A DNA stretch of 64,000 nucleotides from Gerris lacustris (GCA_951217055.1 OX578280.1:41491628-41555627), one strand, 5' to 3'; positions 42,185 to 55,320 are shown, counted from the stretch's first letter. Translations and numbers: made by a program. Notes: generated from the sequence alone by a model not told the origin.

Positions 42185-43841
42185 CAGTCAAAAAAATTCT
42201 GAGAAATTAAAATTATTTTTGAGCAGATAAATTATGATAAGCTATTAATTACGGGGAACTGCGGTACAATGACTTGAGAATAATGTATTGTACTAATGTG
42301 AAAAAATATTGCCATCTGTTACAGAATTGAATTAGTTTTCTATTGGTTTTAGTTCCGCAGGCAAAATGTAAAATGTTAGCTATGCAATCTGCTGTTTGGG
42401 ATGTAATTTACTCTTAGTTTTCTTTCCAAATTTTCCGAACCTGAACTATGAAAGTACAGACTTTGCAGGGTTAAAAAAAATAGAGTTTGGCTATTAAATA
42501 TTTCACCAAGTCTTTAGCGTACTAATTTCTTCATTTCATTTACTTTAATGATAACATATACTTTAAAATTATATACATATTATTTCTCTTATTCTAATTT
42601 ACCCTTGTATGAATGAGTGTGAGAATGATTTCATTTTTATTTTTCATAATTTGTGACTGAAAAACAAAATTAAAAAAAAAAATATTTTGTTAAAGAGAAA
42701 GATTTGTTATTATTTAATTATATTTTCTTCTTCTTTTTTTTATTGTATTTTAATTATATCTCTATTTCCATAGTTAAGATGTGTAGAAGATAAATGAATT
42801 AAAAAAAAGTTAAAAGGACATATTAATGATAAAACAAATTGTTTGTTTTATATTAAGATAAAAAACAAATTATAAATGAAAAGAATACTAACTAATTAAT
42901 AAATATTATTTTTGATTGTATAAATTCTTTTTTTTTAATTTAAATTTTATTGTATTACCTACCTGTTAATAATTTCTTCTTTTCAGTTTTATTGTGCTTA
43001 AAGAAAGCCATACTCTTCATTGACTTAATTTTGTCTTCTTTTTTTTTCAAAATTAATTTAATTGGCCATCACTTTTATTTATTTGTCCCATTCTAACATT
43101 GTCCCTTTATTTTGTAGACAAGAATAAAAACAAAAATTGGTGGTAAATCTTTTTACCCCCTTAATTTATTGTGTAACTAACTGCATACTACATAATAAGT
43201 ATGAGAATTTTGAGAACTTTTTTTTTGACTCACCATTAACAGTTGAAATAAAGTGACAACTTTTACAAAAGGTTATAAGGTTATAACAGCCTTAGTATAA
43301 GGTGTACACACCTTTATTCAATCATTATTTTATTACAAGAGAAATCCCTCCCCTTTATTTTTATTTATCATTATTTTTAACTCACCTTTAAAAAGAAACA
43401 ATATATATTTATAAAATATTTTAATTTATTTAAATATATTTTTTTTTTTTTAAATAGAAGAATATGTATATAAATAACTTAGTTTTTTACGTCCTGAAGA
43501 TAATAAATAAATTAATAATGATAAATTTTGAAATCCAGAGAAAAACATTTATTGTTAAGGGTCCAGTGCATAATTTTGATTCAAGTGTGTTATAATACAA
43601 GATATTATACACAAATAAACTGTTACAAATTAATTAAAACAGGTTTTATTTAAACAATTTACTCGGTCCTACATTTTAATATCAACAACTAATGGAATTG
43701 ACATTTTTTTATTCTTGAAATAGTCAAGCTTATTTGGGTTTGTTTTTTATGTGTTGGTTGTCATGTTTAATCTTTTATTGGACAAACTACTATTTGTTTA
43801 CATTCAATTTAACTTTTCACTGTTTTATCAGTTATGCATTG

Positions 43842-43843
<2 letters not shown>

Positions 43844-43896
<53 letters not shown>
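43844..43896. repeat. (TA)n microsatellite
   Basis: About 53 bp of uninterrupted TA. Confidence 0.95.
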
Positions 43897-43899
<3 letters not shown>

Positions 43900-44087
43900 T
43901 TATAAAACAAATAGGAAATCTTCTTTAAAAGTTTGGGTAAATTATAACAAATAAAGTGCAAACCATTTTTAATTTTAAAAAAAAACTTTGAGTTTTTCAT
44001 ATAATAAATATATATGTGCACTGCCTCTTTCCTTTCTCTTTCTTGTGTATATTGTAAATATCTTATAAATATATTAACTTAAAATGA

Positions 44088-44091
<4 letters not shown>

Positions 44092-44125
<34 letters not shown>
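44092..44125. repeat. (TA)n microsatellite
   Basis: About 34 bp of TA, 200 bp from the preceding tract. Confidence 0.9.
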
Positions 44126-44131
<6 letters not shown>

Positions 44132-44965
44132 TAAAAAATGAAAAAATTATCAATTCTAAATGCATTGTGTATGTAATGCAATTTTTTTTTCTTTTATGAA
44201 TGAAATAGATTATTATATATTGATTGGATTTTAATATCATTTTGAAAAATAAAAATAAAATAGCCAAAAACCATTTTAAATCAAATATATTGGTGGCAAA
44301 AGTTTATAAAACAATTGCTTGTAAATATGTCAAAATTATTTTAAAAAATATTAATTGTGATTGTGATTGGATGTTTTAGTGTCGTAGTTGTGATTTTGTT
44401 GTTTTTAAAATAATAATCTGCACTTTGGATGTGTATAACTGGACTTGTTGAAAAAAAAAATATTTATTTAAATTTGTTTATCAAAAGTAAGTCGTATAAA
44501 AAATAAATGTGAGTTCAATTTTTGTTCACTTAATTTTTTACAATTAATTATCATTTTTAAGCACAATCTTTGACCTTCATTGAGGTTGTTGCGTTATGAT
44601 AAGAAATCAATTTTTGTTTGTCTTCAGATCAAAAGATTATTGTCACTGATTGACTAGTGGTTTTTTATTTATTTTTTTTTTTTTTTTTACACAGGTTAGC
44701 TACAATAGGTATCAATAATTAATTCACTTCTCAATGCAACTTTAGCTTTTTATTTAAAAAAATTAGTTAATCTTTGGTCTCTTCTACTACCTGGTGCTGA
44801 GTGTTTGTCTAAACATCTAAAAGCTGCTGGATCTTTACTTAGGCAGACTGCTCATCACTTAGTAGAATATCTCTAGGTTTGTAGATGTTATTTTATAAAT
44901 GTCTTGGTTTTTGAAAACTCCATCACAATGTTTTTGCTTCCAGTGCTGGATGTAAGTTGAGGTTT

Positions 44966-45085
44966 GTGGTGCATCGTGATGTTAACATGAAACAACACTA
45001 AGATAAACTGGAGGCAGAAGAGAAGAGTAGCGTATTATTGCTTCAAGTTTACATCACGATACCCTGCACTCCTAAAGATGCTAAC
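44966..45085. repeat. Short foldback repeat shared with 51592
   Basis: TGTGGTGCATCGTGATGTTA (44967 onward) and the complement of TTTACATCACGATACC (about 45049-45064) form inverted arms of about 33 bp with mismatches. A third copy, GTGTGGTGCATCGTGATGTT, is at about 51595. It is probably an end or tail of an unnamed retroelement. Confidence 0.5.
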
Positions 45086-47957
45086 AGCAGTGGAAGAAAA
45101 ATATTAGGCATCCAACCTTTGGTGACATGGATTCCTACCAGCGAAAGGTCCTACGCTCCAAGATTCTACTCAAATGTTGCTCAAGTCCTTCTCCTTTGTT
45201 ACCCTTTCTTCTAGTATCAACTTCATTGTCTCTTTCGGCTACCTAGTGTCTCTCATTATCAAATGTAGCCAAACTTGATTGTGTTTTTTAACTCTCTCTG
45301 TGTCCTTTAAGGTATGAATTACCTGCTTGGTTGCAGGGCCAGGATCTGGATAGGATGGGTTAAAGCTTACCAATGAAGTAAGCAACACATGAAATACACT
45401 GATAGTGGTGTTTCTTATCTATTCTTTCTCTTTCCTTTCCTCAACTCATGTGTTTGTTATGGCTGGACGTATATTGATCTATAGACGACTATTCTGTGAT
45501 TTTATTAGTCATGGAAACCTCTTTTTCCTTAGAAATTTGGAGGTGATAAACTTTTACTGTGCCTTATTCAATCTGTGACTTAGATTTAAGATTGGATCAG
45601 TGCCTAAGTACTGGACTACATGGCTCTTAAGAAAATCTATGTTGCAACAATTAAATTTATGCAACAGGGCATTGAATTCTTCAATCAGTTCTGTCTACTG
45701 CCTATAGTTGGGAATTTCACATCACAATTCTAAAGAAGAACAACTACTTTTTCTCTCTTAAGTTCTTAGCATTATTACAAAAGACAAGTCCAATTATATA
45801 CTTTATATATTTACAAATCACACTAAAACGTATTAGATGTTTTAACTGTGATTGTTGTTTTTTTTCTAAAAATCAGTTTGTTAATTTTTAAAAAAAAATA
45901 CATTTATTAATATAATATTTTGAGCTTCAAAATTTCTTTCTTTTTTAAATTTAATTCAAGCAAAGTTGTTGTTAAATTTTTTGTGACACCGATATATATT
46001 TTGTTAAGGCTAAACAATTTTTTTTCCAAAATATTTAGTTTTTATCTTCTTTTTTGTTATTTTTTTATCAGTAATAATTTCAAAAAAGTTATTACATTTA
46101 ACAAATTATTTAATGATTGTTTTTTCTTCATATTTATTTTTTCTTGGGCATTTTATTTTTAAATCTTTTTTAAGAGCTTTTAGCTTTTATTTTTATTCCT
46201 TCAGATTCTTTTCTTAATTTATTTACTTAAAAAGATATAATAATTAAATAATAAAAAAATACAACCAATAATTAAATTCTTCTGAAGACCATGTATATTT
46301 GATGAACATGATTTTATGATTATTGTTATTATTATAATTATTTTTATTGGTAGTAGTATGGAAACTATGTCGATGTGCAATTATGTAAAGAAAATTTAAA
46401 TATTAAAAAAAAAAAAAAATTAATAAAAGTAAAAGAAAAGGTGAAATAAATAATACTTTTACAACTAGATATAATATAATAAATGATAGCATTATTTAAA
46501 TGTACTAGAATTTTGTTTTTAATATAAAAATGTATGTATTGCGCAATGCATTCGTGCTTACCCTTTAGTAGTTATAACGTAAACTTGAAATTAAAAGTCT
46601 GTTGTTCAACGATTTGAGAATAATTGACAATAAATATCTAGCAACGACCAAGAAAAGTGGTTGTAACTGGTGTTATTTAACTTGAGCTATTGTGGGTTAT
46701 TTTACAATAGCCTGATTTAAATTTTGATTTTTGGTCAGATTGAAGTTATCTAAATGTGGTTTAAAAAGGAAAAAAACACTAAAAATTTACCTACATTTTA
46801 TTTTTATGTAAAATATCCATGACAACAAAATAAGAAATTTTGCATATTAATGATCTTTTTAGGAGGTTTTTTTCTGTTAATTGAGATTAAAAATAAAAAA
46901 ATTCTCAAATTATTTTAAACAAATGTAGGCACGTTTGAAATATTTTATAAATTAAATTTTTAACGTAAAGCCTTACTAGAACTTATAAATGCAGTTTACA
47001 GCCCCTCATCAGCTGTTGAATCTGTTAAGTGCTAATTAATATTAATAATTGGAGCTTCTCTCTATAACCATCCATCGTTATCTTAACATTCGACAAAAAA
47101 TTATTTGTTAATAACTGCTAAATTGGGTAAGACGACAGCATTCTGATAAAAGGGCAGTACGCTTGTTTCTCTCGTTTTATATAATGAGTAAATGATGATC
47201 CCTCCTGCAATTTTCATTTTATTTTAAAGCATCACTTCATTATTTCTTTTTAAAATGATATGTTCAAGAATTTAATTTATTTAAAACATATTTTTTTGTA
47301 AATTTAGGATGATTTGAAACAATTGCCCTATTGTCTATTGATTTAAAAAAATTGCCCTAGTATGTGCTTTCAGTACACAACGGCAATTTAACTAATAGGA
47401 CATATTCATTATCAATCATAATCAGCCTAGCATCAAGATAGCGGCCATTTAAAAGTTTGTTTTAACTCTTAAATTTTTAACTGTTTATTATAATGATGTT
47501 AGAGACAGACAAGAGAAGGAATGTATAAGGGTTCTTGTTTTTGCCTACGGACCCTAAAGTTACATTTGAAAAGGATTGATCTCATTATGTGTCTGGTTTT
47601 TGTAATAATATATAACGATAAACTAGATTCTGATTTATTTAAAAAAAGAAAATAAATAAATAGAATAAATAAAATCCACACAAACTATCACAAATAAGTG
47701 GGCCCTTAATCAATTTAAACAAAAAAGATAATATGTGTAAATTGAAAATGATTGTTTTTGCATTAATATGTAGCCCTCCTGGGGCTCTGCTCTTGCACCC
47801 CAGATTTTATTATGTTAATCTTAAATAAATGTATTCTGAAAAAGGAATTAACAGTTTATTATCGAAGAATTGGAAAAAAAGAAACATTTAATACTAATTA
47901 ATGTTCAACTACTTTTTATCAGTCACTTTCAGTGTACAAAAAACAAAACGACACAAA

Positions 47958-47990
47958 AATGACTGAATAAGTACTGATTATTCAGTCATT
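47958..47990. repeat. Perfect 13-bp inverted repeat with 7-nt loop
   Basis: AATGACTGAATAA, loop GTACTGA, TTATTCAGTCATT, with no mismatch. The flanks A5 and T5 extend the pairing with one interruption. Function unknown. Confidence 0.8.
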
Positions 47991-48161
47991 CTTTTTCCTT
48001 TCAATAATATATAGTTTGTATCTTGGATTCTCTGAGTAATATTTTTTTTTGCTTATCACCCAAATTTTTATTTATAATAATAAATTGCCTAAATTTACAA
48101 AAAAAATAGAAACGAATAAAATTGGATAATTTTCTTTTTTATTAAATTATTATTTAAAGTA

Positions 48162-48165
<4 letters not shown>

Positions 48166-48241
<76 letters not shown>
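48166..48241. repeat. (TA)n microsatellite
   Basis: About 76 bp of uninterrupted TA. Confidence 0.95.
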
Positions 48242-48244
<3 letters not shown>

Positions 48245-49177
48245 GCCACACTTATATATTTTTATACTAGAAAAAAATGTATTCATTTTGATTTTTCCGC
48301 CCTTTTTTTAAATCTGTACTATATATATATATTTATTCATAATATTTCTGTCTTAGATTTTATTAGAGAAACAAATTCTAAAGTGTAAAAAAAAACATTG
48401 TAATATTTATAATTTCAACCCATAATGAAAGAAAAACAATAATAATAATTGTTTCTTTTTTTAAAACAAAAATGTTTATTGTATATTTTTTTAGTGTTTA
48501 TTTTTATTTAAATAGATTTTTATTTTATTATTTGTTATTTTTATTTATCTTTTCTTTTTTGTTTATTTTAATTTTTTTTCTTTGAAAAAAAAAAATGGAT
48601 TATTTATTTATTTATTTATACAAAAACAAACAAAAAAAGTTATTATAATATATAAAATTTAATTTAATTTACATTTTTTTTTGTTTTATTTATTTTTTTC
48701 TACTTTTATTTTTAATTTAATGTACTTTTAATTTGTTTTAAGTATGGACTAGTCATGTGGGGGTCGTTTGTATAATTCAAGTGGATGTTAATAGATAGCT
48801 GCACCATGTGTGCTAAAATTGTTAACTAAACACTAGTTGAGTTGAAAGTTTTCTGAAGATACTAAGAGATGAGTGACCACACAGATTTGTGTTCAAATTA
48901 AAGGTTAAATGAGAAGAACCACCCAATAATGTATAGAGATAGCAGCACTGTATGTGCTATAGTATTGTGTACACAGCCCACTATTTCCACTATATTTCAC
49001 TGACTTGTAACCAAATTTACCTCTATGAAGTATATTAGTCTGATGGGTTGTGTGGTTTGAGGAATTTGTCTAAAGGTAGGTTTAAAGCTAGCAGATCTCG
49101 GCTGTATAGATAAAAATATATTCATGAAACCGTGGAGATCTATTCGCTGGTTTCCTCCTCGCCGTGTAGTCTGGTGT

Positions 49178-49252
49178 CAGGTTATAAACAAAATAAAGCA
49201 GGTTATAAACATAAACAAAATAAAGCAGGTTATAAACATAAACAAAATAAAG
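49178..49252. repeat. Three-unit minisatellite, 21/27/27 bp
   Basis: The unit CAGGTTATAAACATAAACAA followed by AATAAAG repeats at 49199 and 49226. The first unit (49178) lacks 6 bp. Each unit ends in an AATAAA motif. Confidence 0.85.
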
Positions 49253-49739
49253 CCGATTTGATTGTGTTTGTTTGTTGTTGAACGTTTTCTTCGCTGTTAT
49301 AGTTATTCCTTTATTAAATTCTATGCATCAAACATTATTTCAATGCAAGTAAATGCATTGAATATTACTTGAGTTTGTTATAATCTTTCACTGATTTGTT
49401 GGATTCTTTTGATTGATATCTCTAGAAGACATCTAGCACTTTCTTTTTTTCTTTAAGTGCGAAGGGTAGAATAATATACCATTTAAACCATCTTGAAAAA
49501 AAAAAAAAAAAAAAAAAAAAAAATAGAATATAAAAATATTTTTGCACAAAAATATTGCAACGATTCTCCCTCAGTGTAAAGTAGAAAATTAACAAAGCAG
49601 TTATGATAGTAGTAGAAATGTATTTAAAATTTAATATTTAATAATATACAATGTAATTATTAAAATACAATAATTTCTTTTTAAATTAAAAGAGTGGATT
49701 TAAAATAAAAACAAAAACATTAAATTAGAAGAGGACTTC

Positions 49740-50580
49740 AAGTGAAGGTTTCATTCAGGTTTTAAAACGGCTCCGCTAAATCTGCTGTAAGAAGGTCATA
49801 GATGAATTCGTACGCCCTGAGCTCCGCTAGCTTTGAACCCACCTTTAAGCTCAGGAGGTAGCGAGTTGAGACCTCTCTAGGTCGGAAACATTTTTACAAG
49901 AACACCTGGGAAGTAATTCCTTTTAGCGAATTTTCAAAGAAAATTACGCTATTGCAATGGCTTCAAAATTTTTGTAATGTGAATTTTTGAAAAAATTTTC
50001 CATGGAAATCTGTTTTAGACCATTCTGAATCGATTCCTAAAATTTAACACTTTTTTTTATGTATGTATGTATGTATATATGTGTCACTCCAGACGATATC
50101 TCCCCTTAGGATGCTCTTAAAAATTTAAAACAAATTTTAAAATGTCAATAATATCAAAAGAAAGGATGAGTTCGTTGGCCAGAATTTTTGGAGTTCATTT
50201 AGGGGTTAAATTTTTACAATTTAGGGTCAAAAATAGCATAAAAACGTGTTGTTTCCATTTTACCCCCCTTTTATATGAAAATATGATATAAGTGTACATA
50301 ACAACAATTACTGTACTCTTAAAGAGCTTTCCAACGACATGCATCTCGAAGGGTAAATACTATTTTGACTTTAGTACCCCGTACCCCTGTGTACCAATTT
50401 TTGTTTTTTACCCATGCAAATTATAAACCAAAATTTTCCTATTTTATCATAAGCCAATAATACGCAAATTTATTTGAAAATTCGCTCATTAAGTCATGAT
50501 GCATGGCTGGACTTTTTTCCTTGACCCTTGGCGTCACATCTATTCAAACTATAAGGAGTAAAAAACCTTTGCAATGTTCA
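49740..50580. repeat. Unclassified transposon-like region
   Basis: The stretch has repeat-like phrases (TTTAGGGGTTAAATTTTTAC, TTTTACCCCCCTTTTATATG, GAAGGGTAAATACTATTTTG). A GC-richer head at 49790-49890 (GAGCTCCGCTAGCTTTGAAC) lies next to A-rich sequence at 49497-49523. There is no coding frame and no second copy in the window. Confidence 0.35.
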
Positions 50581-50904
50581 TACAAGAGGGAAGTTGACTA
50601 TATCTTCCTATATTCATTATTTGTGTGTACAGTACTTCTAAGTGATAATTCTATGATAACATGCATTCTATTTTAACCCTAGAGGTACCTTCTGCTAAAT
50701 TTGAACTTATTTTATGTTAGTATCAAGCTAAAACATTGACTTTTTTTAGTTGACATTTTCACCTGTTATTATTATTTTTTTTTTTTTTTTTAAAGATAAT
50801 GGGTGTATTCACAATTAGTGTCAGTATATACAATGTTGCATTTTTCAAAACACTAACACAGATGATGTACAATTTTTATTTTTCATTTTAAGAAGTAGTA
50901 GGAA

Positions 50905-51165
50905 GGTGGTGGGGAGGCCTGGCCTAGCAAGCAGACCACATTTTGACTCCTTTATTGCCATCCCCAGTATGACATGCCCGTTAAACCACTACCGTGTGTT
51001 CAGTTAAGACTCCAACCAGGTGTCTCAGGTCCTATTAGCCATCTGGTTTTTCTTTTTTTAGTTTAGTTCAGTACCATCTTGGATTCCGTACATCCCTCTG
51101 TGCCTATCCACGCCCTCTATGCATCATCCCAGATCCACCTCTTGATAACTGAGATCCTGTCCTTT
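50905..51165 (-). pseudogene. LINE 3' fragment (same family as 21705)
   Basis: The minus strand gives RKTRWLIGPETPGWSL-like and WFNGHVILGMAIKESKCGLL patches. These correspond to RKTRWLIGLSRPNLRK and WFDGHEIQE in the copy at 21705-23640. The zinc-knuckle part between them is absent. Several stops; dead. Confidence 0.5.
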
Positions 51166-52640
51166 AGACCAGTCTTAAGCGCATGGTAGTGAACAAATGT
51201 CTAGAGTTATGGGTTCTGATAGAGCTTCTTCAAAGATGCCTAATTTGGCATAATTGAACCTTACTTCTTCTGAGAAAAATGATACATTGTGATAGTCAAC
51301 TTGCTGTGTTACCTTACAATGTTTTGAGAATTGTTTATGCCTAAATTGAAAAGATAGGATCATCTTTCAATAGTGTTTGGTCTTAACAGGACGGGGCTAC
51401 TTGCCATACCTTAAGAGAATCCAAGGCTTTTTTGAGGGGACATTTTCTATGCCTTATTCATAGCGGGGGGATGTGGAATGGCCCACTCTGTCACTAGATC
51501 TTTCTGTGAGATATGGGGATACCTGAATGCTTGAGTTTACATTGAAGATGCTTGAGTTTGATTGAAGATGCTAACACTATTCAGGAGTGTGGTGCATCGT
51601 GATGTTTACTTGAAGCAGCCACTACGCCTATGGGTATGCCTTGTTTATTAACATTTGTCTGCTGTCTGAATGCCGTGTGTCATACAAACTGTAATGTCCA
51701 AGTCTCTATCTTATTTAAACTTAGATCCCTTCTTTCTCTCCTTTTCCATGGCCAGTAATTTTTACTCTAATTAAATATACTTCTAAGACCTTATCTCGTG
51801 GCTTTAAGGCTCATAATATAAGGGCATAAAAAAGATAAAAACATTTAATTTTGTTGAAAATCATCTGTGTTAAGTGTTTTGGAAACATAATTGCTTCTCT
51901 TCCCTTTGTATTAACTAAAAGCTTCCCTAGTACTATTAATTAACAGAGTCGATCAAAAGTATCCATTGTGTCATTTGTTGATCATAATTTTGAATACTCA
52001 TATTTTTAGCAACTAGCAATCACTTACTTATTGTTGAAGAAATCAGTTACTATTTTTTTTATCTTTGGTTTTGTACAAGGGGCTGAGAACTAAATCATTT
52101 TAATTGAAGCAAGCTGGGGAGTATCATTATTCATCGCCTCCTGACACTGATGGCGTCTACCAATATCGGTTTTATAGCTCCCCACAGTTCAATACTTACT
52201 TACTTTATTCTAGGATACCTGTGGGCTGTGGGTAATATAAACTGATTCATTAGGCTATAAGCTGAACTTTTGTGTCAAGTACTAATTGATGTGCTACAAG
52301 TACAAAATAATTTCAAGAGAAAGCTTTTTTTTTTTAACAGTCTTTTTACACCAGTTATCGTTAGACTAAAACACAAACAATCTCATCTCTAAAATGAATC
52401 ATTTACGCTTGTTTCGTTATTTAAGAATCAAGTAACTTCAACACATAGGTGTTAAGAGATATCTTCACCACAGTGGTTAACAGACCTTTTATCTTTTATA
52501 AACAGGTCAGAAAGGTCAGTGACACAAATGGCTTGTTAGTTGTCACCCTCTGTGTTAAACCAGATCCTCATAATAGAATTTCTACTGTATTTGGTATCTA
52601 ACACAATAAGGTCAGTGTTGGTAACATCCAACAACTATCC
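51166..52640. other. Non-coding stretch, probable old repeats
   Basis: It contains a copy of the GGTGCATCGTGATGTT motif at 51595. The 62-residue minus-strand frame (51175-51363) adjoins the LINE fragment and may be further retroelement debris, but I cannot match it to a domain. Confidence 0.35.
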
Positions 52641-52863
52641 TACAGTAAGATTTACTAAAGTTTTGACTTTTGACAGCGCGGGAAAATCCGTTGGGAGCCC
52701 ATGAGAAGTCAGGATTTTGAATTTTAGAAGGTCGGGCCAACTAGGCAAACAAAAATGTCACCGGCCCCACCCCTCCTACAGACCTAGGTGGCATTATTTT
52801 TTTCATCATTTAGGTTGGCCAATTTGAGTGTAAAAAGTCAAAACTTTAGTAAATCTTACTGTA
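52641..52863. mobile_element. MITE with 31-bp inverted ends, TA-flanked
   Basis: The left end is TA-CAGTAAGATTTACTAAAGTT and continues to TTGACTTTT. The right end is its exact complement (AAAAGTCAAAACTTTAGTAA, ATCTTACTG-TA). The core has GGGAGCCCATGAGAAGTCAG, GAAGGTCGGGCCAACTAGGC and AATGTCACCGG, making it the best-preserved member of the family also seen at 1739, 2290, 3285 and 55140. Confidence 0.85.
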
Positions 52864-53042
52864 AATGTTGTTATATGCTTATTGTCTGTATTCTTACTAC
52901 CACTTAGCAACATTTGTGGGCTAGGTATTTCTCCCATCATTAAAAGAATTGACAAGATAAGATTAAATAAAACATAAACCCTTTTAGTTAGAGGCTCCAA
53001 TATTTTTTATATGGTTAAATTTTTTCTTTTTGTAGGGAATGT

Positions 53043-54654
53043 TACTGTAGGAACGCCGTGGAAAAATCGATCTTGGGTCAAACTTTTAAACTAACTATCG
53101 ACTTCGCTTCTAGATAATATATCGATGTTCCTCTAGGCAGAGTCCCCTCTAGGTGTGTCGACCATTTCTACCTTGTTTAAAAAGTGACATTTTTTCGGCA
53201 CATTTTCACAATGCCCAACTTTAACATCTCACTGCTTTAAGAGTTCTTATCCAAATCAAACCAAATTGACAGGGTTTTTAGAACTCATATAAATGTAGAA
53301 GCCTACAAAGTTTCAAGTCAAAAAGTTAATCAGTTTTTTTGTTAATTAACGAATTTAATGGGATCTGATATCCAAATGAACCCAAGAAAGTTATTATTAA
53401 ACATTATTTTTAACATTTGTTGATACATTATTAGAAAATAATAAGTAATATTACTATGCTATCAAAGTAATAGTTTAAAACGCATGATATCTTACTAATT
53501 TTAAAACTTAATCTGATTATAGATTATAAAATAATATTTATTTTAAAAAATGTATAACATTTTTAAGAAAACATTAAGTATACAAATTTTATTAAACATA
53601 TTTTTAAAAAATTAGCTTCTTTGAAACGTATTATTTTCTTTATTTTTCTGTTAAGGTTTGGCCTTAAAATAATAAACCAGTCCTATTATTTTAACTCATC
53701 TTTGCTATCAATGAAATATTTTAAAACGCATGATGTCTTACTAGTTTTAAGCAGTATGTAATCTTTATCTGAATAATATGTACTCTAAATATTGATAGGC
53801 CATGAGCTACTTAACGGGGATTGGGATAAACCCTTTATTTTTTAAAGTGCAATCTTTCATGGAAAATTGTAAACATTTATACATATTTGCAAGAAAATAA
53901 TCTCATAATACAAGCCGATTTCCTTTCAACAAACTGTCCCGCTAAAAATGAATAAAAAAAAAACAACATATTTTTCAGTCAGTCTTAGGACAATCGCTTT
54001 GTGGATAACATCTTATATTTCCATGATCATATCTTTCGTATTTGGCATCTCCTTAGAAAATTTGAACTGGCACTCTTACTTGGATTTCTCTGCTCAACGT
54101 TTTGTTTATATCTGTAAGTACATAAAATTACTTACTTTGGTACATACGAGTACATCCCATCTCAACGTATAGCTTTTTTGTGCTTGTTTCTCATTGTCGC
54201 CTTAATTTTCAATTGTCATATATAAATAGTTCTACATTAAATAATGGATAACAATAGAAATATTTGTAAAAGAAAAAGAGGAAAAACAATTCACAGCGAT
54301 TTTTGGGTTCATTTGGATATCAGATCCCATTAAATTCGTTAATTAACGTAAAACTAATTAACTTTTTGACTTGAAACTTCGTAGGCTTCTACATTTATAT
54401 GAGTTCTAAAAACCCTGTGAATTTGGTTTGATTTGGGTAAGAACTCTTAAAGCAGTGAGATGTTAAAGTTGGGCATTGTGAAAATGTGCCGAAAAAATGT
54501 CACTTTTCAAAGGTAGAAAAGTTCGAGTACCTACTATAGAGGGGACTCAGCCTAGAGGAATAGCAATATATCTTGAAGTAAAGTCGATAGTAAGTTTGAA
54601 ACTTCGACCCAAGATCCATTTTTCCACGCACATTCTCTCGGCGTTCCTACAGTA
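53043..54654. mobile_element. 1.6-kb element with ~350-bp terminal inverted repeats
   Basis: The ends are TA-CTGTAGGAACGCCG and CGGCGTTCCTACAG-TA. The arms 53045-53388 and 54302-54652 are complementary with scattered changes, from the tips to TGATATCCAAATGAACCC and GGGTTCATTTGGATATCA. The ~900-bp interior is AT-rich and contains a diverged direct repeat (AAAACGCATGATATCTTACT at about 53477; AAAACGCATGATGTCTTACT at about 53730). The 74-residue frame at 53948-54172 is not a transposase I recognise. A TA-targeting, non-autonomous element is inferred. Confidence 0.85.
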
Positions 54655-54674
54655 CCTTACCTTGGACACTTAGC

Positions 54675-54754
54675 AAAAATCAACTATTGCTGGTAACACT
54701 GAAAAATCAACTATTGCTGGTAACACTGAAAAATCAACTATTGCTGTAACACTG
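54675..54754. repeat. Three-unit minisatellite, 27/27/26 bp
   Basis: The unit AAAAATCAACTATTGCTGGT followed by AACACTG occurs three times head to tail, the last lacking one G. It begins 20 bp outside the right end of the preceding element. Confidence 0.9.
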
Positions 54755-55139
54755 TTATGGTTACTAGTGAAGGTGGGAAGGTTGCTAAAATAGTGTTGCC
54801 TGCCTCCCCTCGGACAAAAAAGAAATCAAGAAAAGCAATTCCTCTCTCCTTGGAATTGTGTGGGGGCAAGTGTTAAAAAATATATATCTGTCCAAGGTAA
54901 GGGACCCCCATATTAAATGATTGTAATCATTTATAATCGAAATGGAGTAGTCCACAATCAGTTGTGCAACAGCTTAATATTATTAGGTAAAGTATATTTT
55001 TTTGTTCTTAATGTTTCATTTGACAAAAAAAGAAGATATTTCAGGTACTATGATTTGTTTACATGGGTGATTTGCAGAAAATGACTCACTTATCTAGAAG
55101 TAAAAGATACTTTCAGTGTGTACAGTTAAACCAAAAAGA

Positions 55140-55320
55140 AGAGTTAACTCTGAAAGCGTTTACTGTAAAGCTGTTAAGGGAACCAAAGAGAGTTCATGAT
55201 TTTGACGTCTCGAAGTGTGTAACTTTTGTTTGTCTTGGCAATCAAAAATGTCCCTGGGGGATGGGCTGCTCTAAGGATAATGGCTTTATTTTTTCTCTCA
55301 CATAGGTTGGCCTACATAAC
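55140..55320 (+). repeat. Fragment of the GAGCCAATGAGAGCTCA MITE family
   Basis: The motif order is GGGAACCAAAGAGAGTTCAT, GGCAATCAAAAATGTCCCTG, CTAAGGATAATGGCTTTATT and ACATAGGTTGGCC. It parallels the MITE at 52641 but lacks its inverted ends. The 80-residue frame at 55063-55305 lies across it and is not taken as a gene. Confidence 0.5.

Larger units (their letters stand above)
41481..44965. other. AT-rich non-coding DNA
   Basis: No coding signal was found. There are three (TA)n tracts (listed separately), homopolymer runs and scattered AATAAA motifs. Confidence 0.45.
45086..49177. other. AT-rich non-coding DNA
   Basis: No gene can be supported; the frames at 45920-46162 and 47499-47681 are low in complexity. 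The stretch contains a small AAGGGTTC...GACCCTAAAG segment (47525-47562), a 13-bp hairpin (47958-47990) and a (TA)n tract (48166-48241). Confidence 0.4.

Noticed and set aside
53948..54172. 74-codon frame inside the long-TIR element as a transposase
   Set aside because: No catalytic motif or domain is visible; the composition follows the AT-rich core.
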